Shown here piece by piece: positions 45,401 to 52,888 of a stretch of 64,000 nt of DNA. This DNA comes from Nocardioides marmorisolisilvae. Lineage in GTDB: Bacteria > Actinomycetota > Actinomycetes > Propionibacteriales > Nocardioidaceae. The position numbers were made by a program, and so were the translations under genes. The stretch lies in the NCBI RefSeq assembly GCF_031656915.1, contig NZ_CP134227.1:1178001-1242000 (forward strand). The letters are read 5' to 3'. Numbering within the stretch: position 1 is the stretch's first letter; each line of letters opens with the position of its first letter. The notes below the pieces were generated by a model. The model saw only the letters and a list, made by a program, of their open reading frames with translations. It was not told the DNA's origin and ran no database searches.

Positions 45401-47446
45401 CTCGGCGTTGCCGGGCGGGATGGCGTTGACGTCCGATTTGGGCCAGGGCCCGTAGACCTTACCCGCGTTCTGGCGAGCGAGGACTGCGTACGTGTCGGTG
45501 TCCGGAATTGCGTGCCTCAAGTTGGCCGTATCGACGTAATAGGACGAGCCGTCCGACGCCTTTACTACTGCCGGACCAATGATGCACGGCCACGGGTTGG
45601 CTACGGTCAGTGGGGCGATACTGGCCGACGAAAGGCCCGTTGACGAGACTGGGTACCGTTTCAGGTCGCGCCAGCACGTGTCGTCCTGGGCGAACGGAAT
45701 CTTGTGCAGTACACGCTGGTCGTCCACAACGTAGCCTGTGACAACTCCGTTGTTAGCGGTCCGGATGACCGAATTCTTGGTTACGTCCGGCGGCGACACG
45801 GCCTCAGCGGGGAGGGCGGCCGTCGTCACGCACTTCTCCGGGGCGTTGAATAGGACCTGGGTGGCTGTGAACTGCTGCGTGTCCCACTCGGTCCACCAGG
45901 TCTTCAGGTACGCCCAGGCCTGTTCCTTGAGGAAGCTCTTTGCGGTGTAGCACGACGAGGCGGTCGCGTTCGCCCCAGTTGTCGCGGCGGTGACCTTGAC
46001 GGCGCCTTGGAGATGGAGCCGGAGGTTAGCGACAAAGCCAGCGACCTGTACCTCCGGATACAGGTTGAATTGAGCCCCGATGTACGAGTCCGTAAGGTTT
46101 GCGCTCGCAGATCCGGTCAACTGTGGTGCCATCGGTTGGAAAGTCGTGGAGAAGTCCACCTTGCCGTTGGGCAGCAGGTGCCCCCAGGTCTGGGCATGCG
46201 AGCTCAGGACCGCGTGCAGATGGGCCCGCGCGTCGATCGTGAATGAAGCTTCCGGGGTGACGTCGAGACGCAGAGGTGAGGCCCCGAGCTGGGTCGAGTA
46301 GGTGAACTTCGAGCCGTTAAGACTGCAGGTAGCGCTGCCCGACACGCTGAAGTCGAGCGTGAGAGTGGGTTCCATACTCATGTGGGCCTCGAGATGCCTG
46401 CCAAGGACGTCGACGCTGAATGTCGAATTCACATTCTTGAAGGCGATTCCCGCCGAGCCACTGACATCAACCTTGCCGCCGTGGGTGGCCGTGCAGGTGA
46501 CGTACTTCGCGGCCATCGCCCCGAAGTCGATCGGTGTCGTGGACGAGCCAGACTCACTTGAGCCGTAGCGAACCCTGGCGCGAGATGAGGGGTTCGTGCT
46601 CGAGCTCTGTGTGACCGGACCGCTGTAATTGACCTTGTATTTGGCCAATAGTTGATCGAGCGGAATTGCTGCGATCGTGATCGTCGCGGTACTTTTTGCA
46701 GTCGTCACCTTGGTTACCCAACCGCCAAGAACGCCGGTGAGCGGTGAGCCGGCCGGAGTGCTCCGGTCCGGTGAGGCGAACGCCTTCGCGCCGACGGTCG
46801 GAGTGGGGGTAAACCTGTTGACTGTGACAGCCCAACCTGCATCGGTCTTTGCGATGGCGGTGATCGCTTTACCTGGTATGCGTACGACTCCATTCTTAGC
46901 AGCAACCGTCGACGTGCTCCGTACAGGTGGCTTCACATAGGTGAACTGGTTGTGCCCCTTTTTGGGCGTGGTGCCTCTGGCGGTGACAACCTTCACGCGC
47001 ACCGTCGCGGGCCAGTAGGGCGGCACTACGACCCTGATCCTGGTGGGAGCCAGGACCTTTATGTTCCTCGCGGCCGCAGTTCCAAAGGTCACACTTCGCA
47101 CATGCAGAAAGTTCCTGCCGCGGATACGGATCGTCTGTCCCCCCGTTGTCAGCCCAGAAGCGGCGCTGAGACGATCGATGACTGGCCTGCGGCCGGCTGA
47201 CCGTGGGTGAGCTGTCCTCGCGGCAGGGGCAGCGGCCAGGCCCGACGTTCGAGCGGTTGGGGGAACCGATTGGAGCGGAATCGCCGCCGCCGCAGGTGAG
47301 ACCTTCGGCGTGACCACGCCTGCGAATGCCGGGACAGGGGCAGTGACCGTGATCAGGCCGAAAGCCAGAGCCGCAACCAGCGGTGGCGTGACACCTACGA
47401 GCAGACGTCGAGGCATGGGACGGGGCTTGCGGCGCTGCGCAGTCAT
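42449..47446 (-). CDS. Giant secreted protein with IPT/TIG domain and DGSSWYVD/HxIP repeats
   Basis: A 1665-aa protein. A signal peptide (LVGVTPPLVAALAFGLITVTAPVPAFAG) is followed by an IPT/TIG domain at about 87-172 (TTGGQTIRIRGRNFLHVRSVTFG) and about 380 residues of beta-rich sequence. From residue ~560 to the end there are seven clear tandem units of about 127-131 aa plus a degenerate eighth. Each unit has two half-repeats: one with RRxDGVSWVVD and HHIPYAQDDVCWRD, one with EGDAWPCIIG, VVKSSDGSSWYVD and RHWIPDTDTYA. Conserved cysteines pair within units. I do not know a named family for the repeat; a beta-propeller-like adhesive structure is a guess. It opposes the surrounding transfer genes. 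Confidence 0.85.
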   Translation of the reverse strand: MTAQRRKPRPMPRRLLVGVTPPLVAALAFGLITVTAPVPAFAGVVTPKVSPAAAAIPLQSVPPTARTSGLAAAPAARTAHPRSAGRRPVIDRLSAASGLTTGGQTIRIRGRNFLHVRSVTFGTAAARNIKVLAPTRIRVVVPPYWPATVRVKVVTARGTTPKKGHNQFTYVKPPVRSTSTVAAKNGVVRIPGKAITAIAKTDAGWAVTVNRFTPTPTVGAKAFASPDRSTPAGSPLTGVLGGWVTKVTTAKSTATITIAAIPLDQLLAKYKVNYSGPVTQSSSTNPSSRARVRYGSSESGSSTTPIDFGAMAAKYVTCTATHGGKVDVSGSAGIAFKNVNSTFSVDVLGRHLEAHMSMEPTLTLDFSVSGSATCSLNGSKFTYSTQLGASPLRLDVTPEASFTIDARAHLHAVLSSHAQTWGHLLPNGKVDFSTTFQPMAPQLTGSASANLTDSYIGAQFNLYPEVQVAGFVANLRLHLQGAVKVTAATTGANATASSCYTAKSFLKEQAWAYLKTWWTEWDTQQFTATQVLFNAPEKCVTTAALPAEAVSPPDVTKNSVIRTANNGVVTGYVVDDQRVLHKIPFAQDDTCWRDLKRYPVSSTGLSSASIAPLTVANPWPCIIGPAVVKASDGSSYYVDTANLRHAIPDTDTYAVLARQNAGKVYGPWPKSDVNAIPPGNAEPHMYNPILHSIVRRSDGVSWVVDDRGVWHHIPYAQDDTCWRLVKNYAVSATGLTATRLGTIDEGDAWPCIIGNAVVKGGDGSSWYVDTKNTKHSIPDTDTFYAYQHIYGTALGPWSTKDLDSVPTGRPVPHKFNATPNTIIRRADGVSWVIGAHEVRHHIPYAQDDVCWRDLRKYPVSATNLTSSDVASLSEGDAWPCIIGNRVVKSSDGSSWYVDRTNTRHWIPDTDTYAALVRRYGAASGPWPATDVSQIPKGADNPHLFNAQPNSIIRRADGVSWIVDASGTRHHIPYIQDDVCWRDMKKYPVSATNLSAANVNTLPEGDAWPCIIGPAVVKSSDGSSYFVDAANTRHWIPDTATYAVLARKYAKVLGPWPAKDVASLPKGPDQIKLINPQPGTIIRRSDGVSYVVGPDYDLHHIPYAQDDVCFRDVQNRTVSATGLSNAQIGALTEHEAWPCVIGNAVVKSSNGSSWFVDRTNTRHWIPDTDTYAVMVRKYGTVYGPWAAADVNAIPKGSDTTAVVNPTPGTIIRRSDGISYVVGSDHVLHHIPYAQDDVCWRDVRGYTVSRTRLSASQTGPPLVEGSAWPCIIGDAVVKASDGTSYYVDTKNARHWIPDGATFAVLARQYPVYGPWSTSDAYAIPKASDLTAVINPQPGKLIKDSSGVSWKVDSSYVLHRVPSFADEVCWRDKAGLPWQARGVDPKALGWPNKSDKHGSCSIGNSIVKSTDGSSWVVDGSNTRRWIPDGETYVQLNKTYTTVYSWPSGDVNGLPKGADEPHMIDPNSVRDTIACNANGNCYYVDGNAQAHWIPDYPTQFCTQYVQGKRISRTGLRTDQIQSLGAEGGHWGCGMDAIAFYGNTGADYVWSGGQRHWIPDRLSWDCYSEMSPGGGRPAPQSDLNRLSEGSHATPCLPRYKIRGHVITMNDQWNDAYYIDGNGVWHHITNTWNCVTQRHSVYATKVNWSQAEAPGHNVYNEDKTSPATCSM

Positions 47447-47648
47447 TGGCGGACCTCGGATTTACGGCCGCCCCGAATGGACCGATTCAACAGGTGCGCG
47501 CCACGGTAGTGGTGGGAGCCTCGGCGTGCAAGGGAGCGCGTTGACTCATCAAAAGTGCGCGCGTAGAGGGGTTCGTTGACTCACGTAGGAATGCGCGCGT
47601 AGAGCGCGCCTATCGGGCTGTGTGTTCGGTGACCGGTAGGCCCTGAGC

Positions 47649-48881
47649 ATGGGACTGACGTTGAGCCAACGACGAGCTGTGACCAAGGCGATCGCGACGC
47701 GGTACAAGCGTTGCGACAAGGCTGGCAAGGGCCTGATTCTCGATGAGCTGTGCGCGACGACGGGCTGGCACCGCAACCATGCCCGCAAGGCGCTGACCGC
47801 GGCGTTGAAGCCGAGGCTCGTGAAGCCCACCAGGAGGCCCCGGTCCCCGAAGTACGACGACGACACCGTTACTGCGTTGGGGTTGTGCTGGGCGGTGCTC
47901 GGTGCGCCGACCGGGAAGCGGCTGGCCCCGGTGATGGGCGAGCTGGTGCCCCGGTTGCGCCGGTTCGACGAACTCGACGTCACCGACCAGACCGCCGCAG
48001 CGTTGATGGCGATGTCGGCGGCGACCATCGACCGCCGGCTGGCCGCGGACCGGGCCAAGCTGATCCTCAAGGGCCGCTCCCACACCAAGCCCGGGTCGCT
48101 GTTGAAGTCCCAGATCCCGATCCGGACCTGGGCCCAGTGGGACGACGCCGTGCCGGGGTTCGTCGAGATCGACCTGGTCGGCCACGAGGGCGGCAACGCG
48201 GTCGGTGAGCACTGCTACACCCTCACCGTCACCGACATCGCCACCGGATGGACCGAGAACCGCAGCGTGCCCAACAAGGCCCGCAAATGGGTGATCGCGG
48301 CGTTGGAGGAAATCTCTTCGATCATGCCGTTCCCGGTGATCGGGGTCGATTCGGACAACGGATCGGAGTTCATCAATCACCACCTGCTCGACTGGTGTGA
48401 GCGACGCAAGATCACCTTCACCCGGTCGCGGCCCGGCAACTCCAACGACGGCGCCCACGTGGAGCAGAAGAACTGGGCGATCGTACGGACCGTGGTCGGC
48501 TACCACCGCTACGACACCAACGCGGAACTGGCTCTACTGAACGAGATCTGGGTCCTGCAGTCACAGATGACGAACTTCTTCGGCGCCCAGCAGAAGTTGA
48601 TCTCCAAGGTCCGCGACGGCGCGAAAGTGACCAAGAAGTACGACAAGGCGACGACCCCACACCGGCGCGCCGAGCGACACGAGGCCGTCGTCGCCGAGGA
48701 CAAGACCATCCTTGCCGACTTCTACGCCAACCTGAACCCCGCCGCGATCCAACGCCAGATCCAGGCCCTCACAGTCAAGCTGCTGACCCTGACCACCAGC
48801 AAGGCGGCAGCCCTCAGAAAGCCCGACCTCACGCGCGCATCCGGTCATGAGTCAACGAAACCAGCTACGCGCGCATCTTGA
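47649..48881 (+). CDS. DDE (integrase-core) transposase
   Basis: A 410-aa protein. The N-terminal helix-turn-helix region (TLSQRRAVTKAIATRYKR...LCATTGWHRNHARKAL) binds the ends. The rve-type catalytic core shows the acidic residues in FVEIDLVGHEGG, GVDSDNGSEF and GAHVEQKNW, i.e. a complete DDE triad. It is IS481/integrase-like in organisation, though I cannot place it in a named group. The reading frame runs through the right-end repeats and stops at 48881. It is apparently intact and possibly active. Confidence 0.85.
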   Translation: MGLTLSQRRAVTKAIATRYKRCDKAGKGLILDELCATTGWHRNHARKALTAALKPRLVKPTRRPRSPKYDDDTVTALGLCWAVLGAPTGKRLAPVMGELVPRLRRFDELDVTDQTAAALMAMSAATIDRRLAADRAKLILKGRSHTKPGSLLKSQIPIRTWAQWDDAVPGFVEIDLVGHEGGNAVGEHCYTLTVTDIATGWTENRSVPNKARKWVIAALEEISSIMPFPVIGVDSDNGSEFINHHLLDWCERRKITFTRSRPGNSNDGAHVEQKNWAIVRTVVGYHRYDTNAELALLNEIWVLQSQMTNFFGAQQKLISKVRDGAKVTKKYDKATTPHRRAERHEAVVAEDKTILADFYANLNPAAIQRQIQALTVKLLTLTTSKAAALRKPDLTRASGHESTKPATRAS

Positions 48882-49571
48882 CATGAGTCACCGGGCCCTC
48901 ACCGTCACCGACATCGCCACCGGATGGACCGAGAACCGCAGCGTGCCCAACAAGGCCCGCAAATGGGTGATCGCGGCGTTGGAGGAAATCTCTTCGATCA
49001 TGCCGTTCCCGGTGATCGGGGTCGATTCGGACAACGGATCGGAGTTCATCAATCACCACCTGCTCGACTGGTGTGAGCGACGCAAGATCACCTTCACCCG
49101 GTCGCGGCCCGGCAACTCCAACGACGGCGCCCACGTGGAGCAGAAGAACTGGGCGATCGTACGGACCGTGGTCGGCTACCACCGCTACGACACCAACGCG
49201 GAACTGGCTCTACTGAACGAGATCTGGGTCCTGCAGTCACAGATGACGAACTTCTTCGGCGCCCAGCAGAAGTTGATCTCCAAGGTCCGCGACGGCGCGA
49301 AAGTGACCAAGAAGTACGACAAGGCGACGACCCCACACCGGCGCGCCGAGCGACACGAGGCCGTCGTCGCCGAGGACAAGACCATCCTTGCCGACTTCTA
49401 CGCCAACCTGAACCCCGCCGCGATCCAACGCCAGATCCAGGCCCTCACAGTCAAGCTGCTGACCCTGACCACCAGCAAGGCGGCAGCCCTCAGAAAGCCC
49501 GACCTCACGCGCGCATCCGGTCATGAGTCAACGAAACCAGCTACGCGCGCATCTTGACATGAGTCACCGGG
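48220..49571 (+). repeat. 676-bp perfect tandem duplication
   Basis: Bases 48220-48895 are repeated directly at 48896-49571 with no difference that I can find. The unit covers the 3' two-thirds of the transposase gene and the right end of the insertion sequence. Because the flanking 8-bp repeats lie outside both copies, the duplication either moved with the element or arose after insertion. Confidence 0.9.
48896..49557 (+). pseudogene. Truncated second copy of the transposase gene
   Basis: This is the duplicated 3' part of the upstream transposase. It lacks the helix-turn-helix region and the first catalytic aspartate but keeps GVDSDNGSEF and the catalytic glutamate. An open frame beginning at 48847 (MSQRNQLRAHLDMSHRA) reads from the first right end into the copy, but that start is inside repeat sequence and is unlikely to give a functional enzyme. 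Confidence 0.85.
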
Positions 49572-49730
49572 GGGAGCGCTTCACGGGCACCTTGACTTGA
49601 TGCACTCCGGTCGCAGACCTCGTCGAGTCCCCCGAGGACGAGCATGCGTAGCCGGTATATGTCGAGCTTGCGAGGCGCCGCTCACGACGCCTCATTAGTG
49701 CCGACGATCCTCTGGGTCGGCTGAATATGC

Positions 49731-50291
49731 TCAGTGGGCCGCGCCGTTAGCATCGACAGCCCGGAACAGGTAGATCCCGACCACTCGGCCAGTCACGGTT
49801 GTCCGCTCGCCTGACGAGAGGACCTTCTCCCGACTCGACGAGCCCGACTCAATGAACAGCCAGGTTGCATGCTCGAGCCGCCAGCCGAACGCTTCGATCT
49901 TGCCAAGAAGGTCCGGTGCGGCACCGTGTCGCGTGGTCTTCGCCTGGTCGAAACCAGGGGCAAGAAAGAAGTCGCTGCTGTAACCCGACAGCGTCGAGTG
50001 TGCGATCTCGACTTGGAAGAACCGGTCGCCCCGCTGGGCAGCGGCTTCGGCTTGGCCGACAGGGGTGAGGAGGTATGCGTTGCGGCGCTGCTCTTCAGCC
50101 TTGGACGCACGGGCCTGCTCCTTGGCGAACCTCTTCCGCTCCCGTGGATTGGTCGTGGCTACCGCGCTACTGGCGACTGCAGCATCGTCCGCGGGCTTCC
50201 TGTGGTCGGTCCACGCTTCGCCGTCCCAATAGCGCAGATCCTGACCATCATCGGTCGGGTCGGGATACCACCCCGCAGGTGCACTACTCAT
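49731..50291 (-). CDS. DUF2510 domain protein (186 aa)
   Basis: The N-terminus APAGWYPDPTDDG...YWDGEAWTDHRKP is a clear DUF2510 domain. A charged helical stretch (RERKRFAKEQARASKAEEQRRNAY) and a C-terminal domain follow. The C-terminal domain is beta-rich (RFFQVEIAHSTLSGY, GWRLEHATWLFIESGSSSREK, GRVVGIYLFRA) and of unknown family. This is the second DUF2510 protein of the window; it differs from the one at 37450-38160 in its C-terminal half. It probably belongs to the inserted cargo block. Confidence 0.75.
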   Translation of the reverse strand: MSSAPAGWYPDPTDDGQDLRYWDGEAWTDHRKPADDAAVASSAVATTNPRERKRFAKEQARASKAEEQRRNAYLLTPVGQAEAAAQRGDRFFQVEIAHSTLSGYSSDFFLAPGFDQAKTTRHGAAPDLLGKIEAFGWRLEHATWLFIESGSSSREKVLSSGERTTVTGRVVGIYLFRAVDANGAAH

Positions 50292-50610
50292 GCGGCAAAC
50301 GATAGGTCAACTGGCGGTGAGAAAATGCAACTCTGTCCACGCCTCCGGAAAGCGATGCGGTGTTTGCTTGAGTCACCGGCGGAGGCGTGAAACGAGAGTT
50401 GGCCGATCCTTCAGGCGTGGACCGAGCACGCACCGTTTACGCGTTGCCGGAGCGCGAGGAAGTCGACAATGGGCACGCGTCCCGCGCCGGGGTCGATCGC
50501 ACCGTGCGACGGGCCCCCGGGGCCGCCCGAGTAGGACGCCAGCGATCGAGCGGCTACTACGGCGGTCATCGATCTCGTTCGCAACTGAACGCTCCCAAGG
50601 AGCGACGCCG
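50292..50610. other. 319-bp stretch without a supported gene
   Basis: Overlapping frames on both strands have arginine-rich composition without ribosome binding sites. It may be decayed sequence between the cargo and the resuming transfer operon. Confidence 0.45.
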
Positions 50611-50733
50611 TCAGTTACAGGGAGCGCCTTCGCAGCACGGACGGATGTACCCGCAGCCGTCGCAGCGCTCGTGGGACGTCTCCCAGCGCATCAACGTGCC
50701 GCAATTCGGGCACGGCTCGGTCAGATCAGCCAT
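50611..50733 (-). CDS. Zinc-ribbon microprotein (40 aa)
   Basis: A 40-codon gene read directly from the minus strand: start at 50733, stop TGA at 50613-50611. The protein contains CPNCG, then HERCDGCGY, then CCEGAPC, i.e. two CxxC knuckles of a zinc ribbon plus a cysteine-rich tail. The tail pattern, as I recall it, recurs in small actinobacterial and phage proteins. A G-rich stretch precedes the ATG, but it is a weak ribosome binding site. It lies 98 bp left of the resumed transfer operon and points away from it. Function is unknown. Confidence 0.6.
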   Translation of the reverse strand: MADLTEPCPNCGTLMRWETSHERCDGCGYIRPCCEGAPCN

Positions 50734-50831
50734 CCCCCAAGCGTAGGTTGACGATCGCGTGATGCTCGGTCGACACGACGGAGCCGGACACGCACCTCCT
50801 TGATGACCACTGAATCGCCGAGGAGGTCGCG

Positions 50832-51230
50832 ATGCCCACCTTCAACGATCCGATCGCGGACGCGGCCGAAGTCAGTGAGGCCATGCGCGGCCTCGCGCAT
50901 GCGACGCGCAACGTCGAGGACCCGACCGCGATCTACAGCGCCATCGGCTCGCTCAGCGCCGCGCTCAGATCCATGGCCCAGGTGCTGCACCAGCTGGGCG
51001 AGACCCACGACCGCATGTCCGCAAGCAACCGACCTGCGCCGATCGGCCGACCTGGTCGTGCGGCGGCGTACCAGGTCTCGTGGGAGCTCCACCGCGCTTC
51101 GGAGATGGTCAACCAGGTCGCAGCGACCGTCGACCACGCGCACCAGATCGAAGCTGCGATCACCTACGACGTCCACCTCCCGCCCGAACCGGTGCCCACC
51201 GTCCGGCGCGAGCACGGCCTGTCGCTGTGA
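50832..51230 (+). CDS. Conserved-context transfer-operon protein (132 aa)
   Basis: A soluble helical protein (AEVSEAMRGLAHATRNVEDPTAIYSAIGSLSAALRSMAQVLHQLGETHDRM...), resembling small four-helix proteins such as WXG- or EspB-like ones, but without a WXG motif. GAGGAGG lies 6 nt before the ATG. It overlaps the VirB4-like gene by 4 bp (GTGA). I have no functional assignment; the tight coupling makes a structural or chaperone role in the secretion system likely. Confidence 0.7.
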   Translation: MPTFNDPIADAAEVSEAMRGLAHATRNVEDPTAIYSAIGSLSAALRSMAQVLHQLGETHDRMSASNRPAPIGRPGRAAAYQVSWELHRASEMVNQVAATVDHAHQIEAAITYDVHLPPEPVPTVRREHGLSL

Positions 51231-52717
51231 ACAACCGGTACGAGGAGCACCGGCTCTACTCGAGCGTGCTCGTCGCCCCCGGCCGCGAGAAGCGATCTGA
51301 CCGTCGGCTCCGGAAGGCATCCGCCCGCGCGCTGATCGCCGAGGACCGCGGAGCACGAAGGGCCGCCGCGAAGCAGAGGGCCGAGGACCTCGCGGCCGAG
51401 CGGCGCTCCACGGTCACGCTTCCCCGAGCCGGCGAACCCGGTCCGGCAGCGCTACGTACGCCGGGCAGGTTCCGGCTCCCCCGCCACCAGGACACCTCAG
51501 CCACCCTTGCGGGTGCCTACCCGTTCCTCGCCGAAGGGGGCCTCGGCGCCGAGGGCGTGTTCGTCGGCCAGGACCTCTACTCCGGATCGTCGTTCGTCTA
51601 CGACCCCTGGGTCCTCTACTCTCGCGGACTGATCACCGCACCGAACCTCGTGCTCGCGGGCATCGTCGGCGCCGGCAAGTCCAGCCTCGCCAAGAGCCTC
51701 TACACGCGCTCCATCCCGTTCGGCCGCCGCGTCTACGTGCCCGGCGACCCCAAGGGCGAGCACACGCCGGTGGCCGAAGCCGTCGGCGGCAAGGCGGTCC
51801 TGCTCGGCCATGGGATGGCCAACCGGCTCAACCCGCTCGACGAGGGCCACCGTCCAGTAGGGCTCGATGACGTCCAATGGGCCAGCCAGGTCACGTCGCG
51901 GCGTAGGGATCTGATCGGTGCCCTCGCCGAAACGGTGCTCGACCGGCGGCTCACCCCGCTGGAGCACACCGCGGTCGACCTTGCCCTGGACGTGACGGTT
52001 CGCGGCGCCGACGTACCCGTCCTCCCGATGGTCGTCGATCGGCTTCTCGCCCCCAGCCCCACCGACGACCATGACGGCCGACTCACCGAGGACGGCCGCG
52101 TCGTCGGCCATGCCCTGCGCCGCCTCGTAGCGGGCGACCTTGCCGGGCTCTTCGACGGCCCGTCGACGGTGCCGTTCGACGCGAGCCTGCCGATGATCTC
52201 CCTCGACCTTTCCCGCGTTGCTGAGAACGCGACCCTCATCTCGGTACTGATGACCTGCGCGTCCGCGTGGATGGAGTCCGCACTGATTGATCCCACCGGC
52301 AGCCCGAGGTGGGTTGTCTACGACGAGGCTTGGCGCCTCATGTCTCATCCCGCGCTTCTGCGGCGGATGGACGCCCACTGGCGGCTCGCGCGGCATTACG
52401 GGATCGCGAACATGCTGATCTTCCACAAGCTCTCCGACCTCGACAACGTCGGCGACTCGGGCTCGGCGATGCGTGCCCTCGCGTCGTCCCTGCTGGCGAA
52501 CGCCGAGACCCGGATCGTCTACCGCCAAGAATCCGACCAGCTCGGCCTCACCTCGGCCGCGCTCGGCCTGACCGGCACCGAGCAGGCGCTGATCCCGACG
52601 CTCGGTACAGGACAGGGGCTGTGGCGGATCAAGAATCGATCCTTCGTGGTACAGCATCAGATGCATCCGGCCGAGCTCGAACTCTTCGATACGTCGGCTC
52701 GCGCGGCGGCTGTCTAA
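51227..52717 (+). CDS. VirB4-like conjugation ATPase (C-terminal ATPase half)
   Basis: A 496-aa protein. Walker A is GIVGAGKSSLAKSLY (near 144), a conserved PGDPKGE block follows, and WVVYDEAWRLM (near 365) is the Walker B region; LGTGQGLWRIKNR is typical of the VirB4 C-terminus. The N-terminal VirB4 part is provided by the SCO6880-like protein, now far upstream. A GTG start at 51227 overlaps the previous stop; the longer open frame upstream overlaps that gene fully. The stop codon lies inside the left arm of a 55-bp palindrome, so the native C-terminus may have been trimmed. Confidence 0.85.
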   Translation: MNNRYEEHRLYSSVLVAPGREKRSDRRLRKASARALIAEDRGARRAAAKQRAEDLAAERRSTVTLPRAGEPGPAALRTPGRFRLPRHQDTSATLAGAYPFLAEGGLGAEGVFVGQDLYSGSSFVYDPWVLYSRGLITAPNLVLAGIVGAGKSSLAKSLYTRSIPFGRRVYVPGDPKGEHTPVAEAVGGKAVLLGHGMANRLNPLDEGHRPVGLDDVQWASQVTSRRRDLIGALAETVLDRRLTPLEHTAVDLALDVTVRGADVPVLPMVVDRLLAPSPTDDHDGRLTEDGRVVGHALRRLVAGDLAGLFDGPSTVPFDASLPMISLDLSRVAENATLISVLMTCASAWMESALIDPTGSPRWVVYDEAWRLMSHPALLRRMDAHWRLARHYGIANMLIFHKLSDLDNVGDSGSAMRALASSLLANAETRIVYRQESDQLGLTSAALGLTGTEQALIPTLGTGQGLWRIKNRSFVVQHQMHPAELELFDTSARAAAV

Positions 52718-52766
52718 TGGAAGTTTGCGCCGAAACCGTTAATATTCACGCGAAATTCCATTAGAC
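52712..52766. repeat. 55-bp AT-rich palindrome at the end of the VirB4-like gene
   Basis: Two 18-bp arms (52712-52729 and 52749-52766) match at 16 of 18 positions, the outer 11 (GTCTAATGGAA) perfectly; the loop is 19 nt and AT-rich. The outer arm supplies the TAA stop. It may be a terminator, a recombination scar or a short inserted repeat. Confidence 0.7.
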
Positions 52767-52888
52767 AACCTCGGCATGCCCATGTTCCCGCACCCCCTTG
52801 GATGAGGGTGCGACGGTCCCGCAAGCGACTGACGGAAGGCCGTGACGATTCCCACCAGGGCCGTGTCGCGGGGATCCAGCTTCGCCCC

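Larger units (their letters stand above)
47540..49571 (+). mobile_element. Insertion sequence with duplicated right end, flanked by 8-bp direct repeats
   Basis: The element is flanked by GGGAGCGC on both sides (47532-47539 and 49572-49579), a likely target duplication. The left end carries two ~27-bp subrepeats 35 bp apart (47540-47566 and 47575-47602), both of the form GTTGACTCA...GCGCGCGTAG. Their inverse copies are at 48831-48856 and 48865-48891, and again 676 bp further right. It carries one intact transposase gene plus a truncated copy. Confidence 0.8.

Noticed and set aside
48865-49524. Minus-strand frames repeated twice within the duplicated insertion sequence
   Set aside because: Shadows of the transposase; they appear twice only because the DNA is duplicated.
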